A stretch of 64,000 nt of DNA from Terfezia claveryi (taxonomy: Eukaryota > Ascomycota > Pezizomycetes > Pezizales > Pezizaceae), in assembly GCA_015179025.1 (NCBI GenBank), contig WHUX01000004.1, forward strand, positions 310,001 to 374,000. Reading direction: 5' to 3'. Positions 57,764 to 64,000 of this stretch are shown piece after piece (within the stretch, counting starts at the first letter, position 1; each line of letters begins with the position of its first letter). The notes beneath the pieces were generated by a model that saw only the letters and a program-made list of their open reading frames with translations, searched no databases and had not been told where the DNA came from. The position numbers and the translations under genes are program-made.

Positions 57764-57984
57764 GATGGTGACCTATATAAGGAGGGTGTGCCTGATGGCT
57801 GGACAGGTGGGGGGCGTAAGCTCATATATTTTGTTTGACTGCTGGAGTTTGTTGGTTTGTGAGATGGATATGCTGGCCTAGGATAAACACCCAGGCTCAT
57901 GAGGCTCTGCTGGGCTAACTGAGATATGGTATCATTTACGCCAATTGACTTCACCTCTATATTTCATCCTCTTCCGCACCCAAA
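57764..57984. promoter_or_regulatory. Compact bidirectional promoter of dynactin p62 and NDUFAF5
   Basis: Only 221 bp separate the two start codons, so both promoters must lie here. I see no obvious TATA box. The two products work in unrelated processes, so shared control is only a possibility. Confidence 0.55.
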
Positions 57985-59214
57985 ATGCTCACCCTCACAC
58001 GAATGAAGCCCACCCACTGCATGCACCCTCTCTTCTCCCAGTGCCTCGCGACCGCAACCCCTGGACCCTCCACTCCCGGCGCCACCCCACCAAGCAATCC
58101 CACCTTCCAAGTCTTCAGCCGCAACACCAAACGTCTCCAGCGTGACCGCTCCGTACTCAACCCTGACTCCAGCCGACGAGTTGACTACCTCAAAGATGCC
58201 GTCGCCGAGCGTCTAGTTGGGCGACTCATGGTACCAATCCCTCCCAACCCAATAATCTAACTACCACAAATCCTCATATTCGCACTGGGAAACTCAGGGT
58301 AACAGCGCTCCCGCACATAGGACATCAAACGGACATTCCCTACCGTCCTCGACTTAGGCGCTGGAGCGTGCCATATCGCAAAAGCTCTCACCAATGACAC
58401 TCTCTACCCCACCCATCCACCAGAGAAGAAAATCACGAACCTCCTTTGCACCGATCTCTCACAGTCCCTACTCTACCGGGACTCCAACCTCCCTCCCTTC
58501 GCGAACCCTACCTCCCCCCTTCTCCCTAAAATCTCTAGGCATGTCCTAGACGAGGAGGATCTATCTAAGCATTTCCCCGAGAACCATTTCTCCGCTATCT
58601 TAAGCTCTTTCTCCCTCCACTGGGTCAATAATCTCCCTTCTCTCCTCTCTCAAATCAATCACCTCCTCCTCCCCGACTCCCCCTTCATCGCAGCTATGCT
58701 CGGCGGCGACTCCCTCTTCGAACTCCGCACCTCCCTACAACTCGCCGAACAAGAACGTCGGGGCGGAGTAAGCCCCCGAGTATCTCCCCTCGCAGACGTA
58801 AAAGACATGGGGGCCCTTCTTCAATCTGCGGGATTTAAAATGCTCACAGTCGATGTCGATGACATATTAATTACGTACCCGGACATCTTCGCCCTTATGA
58901 CTGATCTCCAGTATATGGGGGAGGGGAATGCGGTGTTGGGGAGGGAGATGGGTGCTGTGAGCAGGGATGTGTTGATGGCAGCGGAGGGGATTTATAGGGA
59001 GTTGTATGGGGAGGAAGCAATGCCGGAGGAGATAGAAGAGATAGCAAATAGTGGGATGGAGGTGAAGGGGGGAAAAGTGCTCCTAGCAACGTTTAGGTTG
59101 ATTTATATGATTGGGTGGAGTGAGGGGCCGAATCAGCCGAAGCCGCTGGGGAGGGGGAGTGGAGAGGTTAGTATAAAGAATATTTTGGAGGGAGGTAGCA
59201 GAGGGGAGAAGTAA
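57985..59214 (+). CDS. Complex I assembly methyltransferase-like protein NDUFAF5
   Basis: This mitochondrial protein of the SAM-dependent methyltransferase fold is known in animals to hydroxylate an arginine of NDUFS7 during early complex I assembly. It has 379 residues in two exons: 57985-58230 and 58321-59214. The first ~35 residues lack acidic residues and suit a mitochondrial leader. FQVFSRNTKRLQRDR and DYLKDAVAERLVGRL are the usual entry motifs. Motif I is VLDLGAGACHIAKAL. LLCTDLSQSLLYRD holds the acidic adenosine-ribose residue, and FSAILSSFSLHWVNNLP the post-motif II. GGDSLFELRTSLQLAEQERR and SPRVSPLADVKDMGALLQSA are characteristic of this family. The C-terminus ends with a Lys/Gly-rich tail. 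It is divergent from dynactin p62. Confidence 0.93.
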
Positions 59215-59988
59215 AAGAATTGGAGTTTCTAGAATCTAAGGGGCCTAGGGTCTGTAGCATTGCATGCTGTGGAACACTCCTTATTTGTATATAATCGCTT
59301 TACCTACCAAATAAATCAGAATGCAAAAGTAGTAAAGCTAGTATTCTCGAGTGCTTTTTGTTCTCGTACTCAGACAGCACCATCATCACTCAAGCTATAC
59401 AGGACTAGACAGTAGATATCCCCTAGCCTGGGATATCCTTATACCGCCGAAGGTAAACTCTTATTCCGCTTTTAACTTGCATCATATTTATCATTGCTTC
59501 TTCAGAATCCAGCATAGCAGCCAGTTCTCAATGAAATAAAAGAAAACAAACAACAACAAGAAAACGGGGGCAAAAGGTCTGTAGGAGAAAATCTTAGTAT
59601 CTCGCACACTCGGTGCGAGATTAAGGCTCCCTCCATTTTGATCTAAGGAAGCACAAGTTGAATATGGTTGGCACGAGGATTCTCCAGCCACTTCAAAGCC
59701 TTTACTATGTAGAGGGATAAAGCAAACTGGAGGCAAAAAAAGAAACAAGGAAAAATTAAAAAAATATTTTTTTATAAAAAGGGGCCTTCCGAATTACCTT
59801 TTTTTAAATAGTTCACCTCGATATTTACATAATACTTACGGAGAGATACTCCTCTACGAGATCTACAGGAGGAAAGGGGGAAAGGGCTACAGACTAGGAA
59901 AGGGCTTACTTGTATACTTGTGGAGACATGCTCCTCCGAATCTGCAGTACCCTCATTCTGAATGAGACTAACTCCAGCCTGTATCAAC

Positions 59989-60180
59989 TGATGGAATTTA
60001 TAAGTTTTTATAGTGCAACCGGCAAAATCAGAGCAGCATCCACACCGAGTTCAACATTATTGATGGACTTTATATGTTTTTATCGTGCAACTGCACAGCC
60101 AGAGCAAGTTCTGTTTGGTATCAAAGGGAAGTGATGGGTTTTATCCATTTTTCAAGGTGTATGACACGACCAGAGTGTAG
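59989..60180. repeat. Three-copy degenerate repeat, 71-72 bp period
   Basis: Copies start with TGATGG at 59989, 60061 and 60132. Each continues with TTTATA-GTTTTTAT-GTGCAAC (varied in the third) and a CAGAGCA or CAGAGTG block. Copy one and two match best; the third is more diverged. Confidence 0.75.
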
Positions 60181-60453
60181 GTCTCAAGCTTCAAAGAGGT
60201 TTGAGTGAGGCACTGCAGATGATATCTACACAGCATGTCAGCATAGGCGGGTGGTGGACTTACTAGGGGGAGGAGGAAGAAGAAGAAGAGGAGGAAGAGG
60301 AGGATGAGGATGAGGAGGAGGTGGTGGTGGAAGAAGGAAGAAGGAAGAAGGAAGGAGAGAGAGGTGTGGGGGTGGGCTGTGGAGCGTACAATACCCCTGA
60401 ATTGTGCGTAACCTACTCAAAGTCTAGTCTGGCTTGCACTAGCCCCTCTGTAA

Positions 60454-60576
60454 GTCACCAGGTGTTATCATGATTCCGATACCATAACACCTTGGAGATA
60501 AGGGGCACAACATCAGGTGTCAGTCGGTCACCAGGCGTTATCGTGGTTCCGATATCATAACACTTGGGTTAAGGGG
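60454..60576. repeat. Two direct repeats of about 51 bp, each with an internal inverted repeat
   Basis: Copies lie at 60454-60505 and 60527-60576. They start GTCACCAGG and end TAAGGGG, differing mostly by C/T and G/A transitions. Each contains GGTGTTAT (or GCGTTAT) and ATAACACC (or ATAACAC) around a spacer, so each could form a hairpin. Confidence 0.75.
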
Positions 60577-61464
60577 TTGCCCGTCAATTCACAACAAACC
60601 CAACTTCGGCCGTGGGTAGGGGTAGTCTGGTTGGAGTAGGAGAGCATACTGGTCCTCTGGCCAGAACCAGACTACATACTGGTACATTCTGATGCTTGGC
60701 TAATTTGGATACTAATGACTGGCATGCCAGCCGACTTGGTCAAGGAAGACTTACTGCCGCAAAACAATAGATCGGCGTGGGCACGAGAACACGCAAAACC
60801 CGCTCTCACGAAAGAAAGCGACCCTTGACCAGCTCAGGAAGTGAGTGGAGAGATCCACAGCGACTAAACGATAAATGTGCTCCATACGTGAAACCAATAC
60901 GATATTAACATCATGAAAAATCCATCCTTAATCTTTGAACTTACGACCTTCCTCATTTTAATTCGCTTACCCTGAACCTCTATTTGCGCGGTTGGTTACC
61001 CTCAAGTGGACACATGCTGCATCTCTTGACATCCCCTCAATTCTGCTTGTGTATCAGCTACAATCATACAGGAATGGATGAAAGATAACTTCCACTTGAT
61101 AGGAGGAGGTGCTTTCCCCTTAATATGAGTATATTTTTATTTTTATTTTCATAACGTTCGCAACGGAAAGAAATGATGTGAATCTAGATATTTACAGGTA
61201 TGTCACAAAACACTCTCAGGGTAAATAGAATGAAGAACATGAAGAAACGCCCCAACGCAGTCGGAATAACCGCAGCAATGTACCGCCAAAATCAGAAATC
61301 CAGTAATAACCAGGGAAACAAATCAGCCCTAGAGGATATTGTAGCCTTACACCAGAATAAAGTAATTAAACAAAAGTAAAAGAACAAGAAAAATGAAATG
61401 TTGGAAGTGTGTTTTGCCGCTGTCTCATCTGATTTTTTGTTTCAACCCCCCCCAAAAAAAATCT

Positions 61465-63840
61465 CTACTTATCACCACCACCTCCTCCCCTCCCTTCCTC
61501 CACGTCCCAGCTCACCACTTGCTGCACATTCCCCTTCTTATCCTTTATCGTCATATTATATTTTCCACCATGCCACAAGTCTTTAATGGTAATTTCTCTA
61601 GTACGTCCCAAACTCTCAATATCTGCAATTCTCTCCAAAGTTTCCTCCAAGTATTGATCAAAACCTTCCTCCTTTGCCACCTCTCTGAAGGCATTTTGCA
61701 TGGGAACCGAGTCGGCGCGAACGTTGGAGCTGGAGTCGATGGTGAAGATATTCATGTGATCATATTGCTGAATGAACTCTGCTCGAGTCATCACTTGGCG
61801 AGCTTTGTAGAGTTCTAGTTCAGGAAGGATATGTCCCCTTTCAGGGTCATATTTAGTTTCTTGCTCATCTTCCATTTCAACAAGCTTCTTGACTAGAACC
61901 ATGGCCGAGGAAGCGTATTTTTGTTGGTTCATGACTGTGTCAATGTCAGTAAAAGCAATTCCCAGGGCACGCACTGAGGTCAATCTTACCATCATCATCC
62001 ATAGACGAGCCAAGAAGACCACACTGGTTAAGAAGCCAGGTCTTTTCTTGCTTAATGATCGCATCACACTCCTTCAACATGTTTTTGGACTTCGCAACCC
62101 GATTCAGGAAGGCCGGTCGTCCCCCAACTTTGTCGTATATCTTCTTAGCAAGCGTTTCGTCAATGTTCTCGTGTTGGTATCTCTGTCGATATTTTTGAAG
62201 TGCAGACACAGCATCCTTCTTCTCCAAGTCTCTTATCGATATTACTTCCATGCGGGCTGCATATTGCTTGAGTCGTTCATATACCCTATATATATCTGTT
62301 AGCCTCAATTGGCAAGTTCGCTCTATATTAGACCTACCAATAATCGTCACTATTGAAGATCATGGTGATCAAGCCAGTGGCGGCCCAAGCTTCAGCTCTC
62401 TGCTGTAAGAGCTCTAGCATGTCTCGCCCTTCATCATCATCTCTCAAAAGATGCATCGAGTTGATAACGAGGATCAAAGGTTTTTTACTCTTTACTTTCT
62501 TTTTTAGGGCCACCTTTTCTAGTTTGTTGAAGGCCCTCTCAATGTCAAGAATTGGTGTAGTTTCACGAGGCCCTCGAATGGAGAATAGAGAACCAATATA
62601 GTCTTCGTGATATTCGAAGTCAATGGCTTTACCCAACCGGCTTCGGAATATCTCCACATCTGCATGAGCTTCCAGCATCGAGCAGTTGTCTCCATCTGTT
62701 TTCTTCATGGCACTGTAATATAAAGAATGATTAGCTCTTAGGATGACCTGGTTGTGAACCGCATTAGACATACTCAAGTATCATCGAGGTTTTTCCAGTG
62801 CCCTGCAATAATTGTCAGCTTCAAGAAGGATAAAAATTACGAGATACGTACTGACCTTTTCCCCAATCAGTAGATAATAGTGACCTACTGATTCACCCCT
62901 TATGATGTCATCTATCAATTTTTGTTCGACTCTCAAGATCCTAGAGAGTACTACGAGCATTAGTTTCAGGTTTCCATACAAAGTGTAGTCCCCATTTATG
63001 CCAATGAGATTGTCCGTGCATATTCTATTCCATAAAAGAAATGATTGCAGGATATTCTAAGGAAGGGCTGGGATACACAGAGATACGTGGCAAGGCCTGA
63101 TATACCAATGATCATCTTCCGTCGGGACATCGTGACCGGCCGCCTCGAGTTCAAGCACTGGATCACCACGTTCGAAAGCCACCTTGATCTTGCTGAGTAC
63201 GAGGTATTTATAGTATCTATTTGCAAATCAGCTGTAGGGGCCAGCGCGGTAGACATCCAGGTGAACTACCTATGATATGCGTATCCAGCCAGCCTAATAA
63301 TTGCAGGAGAACCCAGCGGTCAGTATCTACTGAATATGGCCACGATTTCGAGGTTCATACCCGAGCACTACAATAGAAGCCGCAGTGGTTGCAGAAGCTT
63401 CAAACATTTTGAAGGCAGTTTGTTTCCAATCCTCCCTTTTAGGCCCAGTTTTACCACCCATCCCTCCATTTTTCCCTCCACCCTCGGCACCACCAAAACT
63501 TTGTGTAGCGGGACCCGGTTGGATGTCTATTATGAGGGTCAGGTTTGTTAGCTAATTTCGGAAATGGCGGCAAGGGTATATCGGACAGACCATTGCTCGG
63601 CCCAATCTGATAGTCACTGGCGCCTCCTACGCCTGTACCGCCAGTCTGCTGAGACTGCCATCTCTGGAATTGGTAATGTGGAGCAATTGGCAACCGCCGT
63701 AGACTACGGATGCAGGTATCATGGACGGTAGGCTTGTTTCTCAAGGATGGGGTATGTAAAGACCGTTGGATGGTATGGGCTAGTATGGGGCCACGTGCTG
63801 TGCTTGCCAGTGCAGGTAGCGATTGTAAGAATGAAAACAT
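61465..63840 (-). CDS. Mitochondrial P-loop (AAA-like) ATPase
   Basis: It has 601 residues in nine exons: 63840-63591, 63526-63361, 63293-63270, 63216-63106, 62940-62856, 62802-62774, 62712-62338, 62285-61990, 61934-61465. The N-terminus (MFSFLQSLPALASTARG ... RSLHTPSLRN) is a mitochondrial-type leader. A Gly-rich stretch and a short hydrophobic segment (ATTAASIVVLGLAGYAYHR) follow, possibly a membrane anchor. The ATPase core has Walker A GEKGTGKTSM and a Walker-B-like PLILVINSMHLLRDDD (Asn where Asp is common). WAATGLITMIFNSDDYW and VGGRPAFLNRVAKS follow. The C-terminal part has FRADSVP-like helices and TIKDLWHGG. It resembles an uncharacterised fungal ATPase family related to archaeal-type/ORC-like ATPases with a C-terminal winged helix. 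The substrate is unknown. Two exons of only 24 and 29 nt are needed to keep the frame through Walker A. Confidence 0.8.
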
Positions 63841-64000
63841 TTTCAAGTGAAGGTTTGCGAAAAGAGAGAGGTTCAACTGCAGTATCGGAGTTATGTAGTC
63901 TGAATGTATGTTCCTACAGCAGGGTAATGTGAATCAAACGATGGCTTGCGGTTCGGCAATCAAGGATCTAAACATCCTACTGTGAGGCTACTCTGGTTGC
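63841..64000. other. Upstream flank of the ATPase gene
   Basis: The ATPase frame stays open to a TTG at 63876 but with no further ATG. The rest of the 160 bp to the window end shows no feature. Confidence 0.4.

Larger units (their letters stand above)
59215..61464. other. Intergenic region with several local repeat arrays
   Basis: No gene is recognised. It contains the three-copy 72-bp repeat (59989-60180), a purine-rich GGA/GAA tract (about 60270-60360), a two-copy repeat with internal dyads (60454-60576) and an inverted pair of the TAGTCTGGTT motif (60623-60674). The stretch next to 61464 is 3' flank of the ATPase gene. Confidence 0.55.

Noticed and set aside
63841..63876. An N-terminal extension of the ATPase starting at 63876
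   Set aside because: The codon at 63876 is TTG, not ATG. The first in-frame ATG is 63840 and opens a good mitochondrial leader.
1..64000. CRISPR arrays, bacterial operons or phage features
   Set aside because: The sequence is spliced eukaryotic nuclear DNA. The tandem arrays have no spacer structure and there are no Cas-like proteins.

Overview
The window is nuclear DNA of a filamentous ascomycete. The evidence is short (about 45-95 nt) GT/AG introns with CTAAY-type branch points, and genes confined to or typical of filamentous fungi: the tip-growth protein TeaR, the pH regulator PacC and a cell-wall-integrity MAPKK. The heavy load of nested transposable elements would fit Pezizomycetes, but the class is only a guess. 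Almost every gene has several exons. Models were built by hand from reading frame, splice signals and family motifs, and exon phases were checked to add up.

Layout. 0-1.8 kb: a Ku80 gene cut off after its N-terminal part, running into repeat-rich DNA. 2.9-4.7 kb (-): TeaR-like prenylated polarity protein. 7.3-9.1 kb (-): sterol O-acyltransferase. 9.9-12.7 kb (+): gamma-adaptin of AP-1, divergent from the acyltransferase. 13.3-14.0 kb (-): glutaredoxin, and 14.6-16.9 kb (+): DNA topoisomerase III. These two are divergent and both have presequence-like N-termini upstream of an internal ATG. 17.0-24.1 kb: a nested transposon cluster. 24.2-26.6 kb (-): an anion (bicarbonate/borate) transporter with two one-base deletions. 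27.1-28.2 kb: a non-coding element with long inverted repeats. 29.5-31.8 kb (-): PacC. 34.0-35.5 kb (-): MAPKK of the cell-wall-integrity pathway. 37.6-39.2 kb (+): DEAD-box helicase Dbp8. 40.7-42.5 kb (+): F-box/WD40 protein. 45.6-48.7 kb (-): an unfamiliar 996-residue protein with a long poly-glutamate tract and a retropepsin-like domain. 49.1-49.9 kb: an integrase-type transposon relic. 52.3-53.0 kb (-): GPI-anchored wall protein. 55.5-57.8 kb (-) and 58.0-59.2 kb (+): dynactin p62 and the complex I assembly factor NDUFAF5, divergent with 221 bp between them. 61.5-63.8 kb (-): a mitochondrial P-loop (AAA-like) ATPase.

The genes do not form one pathway. Several themes recur: polar growth and cell wall (TeaR, MAPKK, GPI protein, PacC), membrane traffic and dynein transport (AP-1, dynactin), genome maintenance (Ku80, Top3) and mitochondria (Top3, Grx, NDUFAF5 and the ATPase all carry possible targeting leaders).

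The most interesting signals are the retropepsin gene; a family of elements sharing TGTTC-GGGCCGC inverted ends and SCAND3/KRBA2-type integrase relics; a pogo-type transposon with intact TA-flanked 28-bp ends nested inside an LTR-like element that is itself nested inside one of those elements; a cluster of GCCAAG sites including a perfect palindrome upstream of pacC; and a short motif (TAGTCTGGTTGG) scattered through intergenic DNA.
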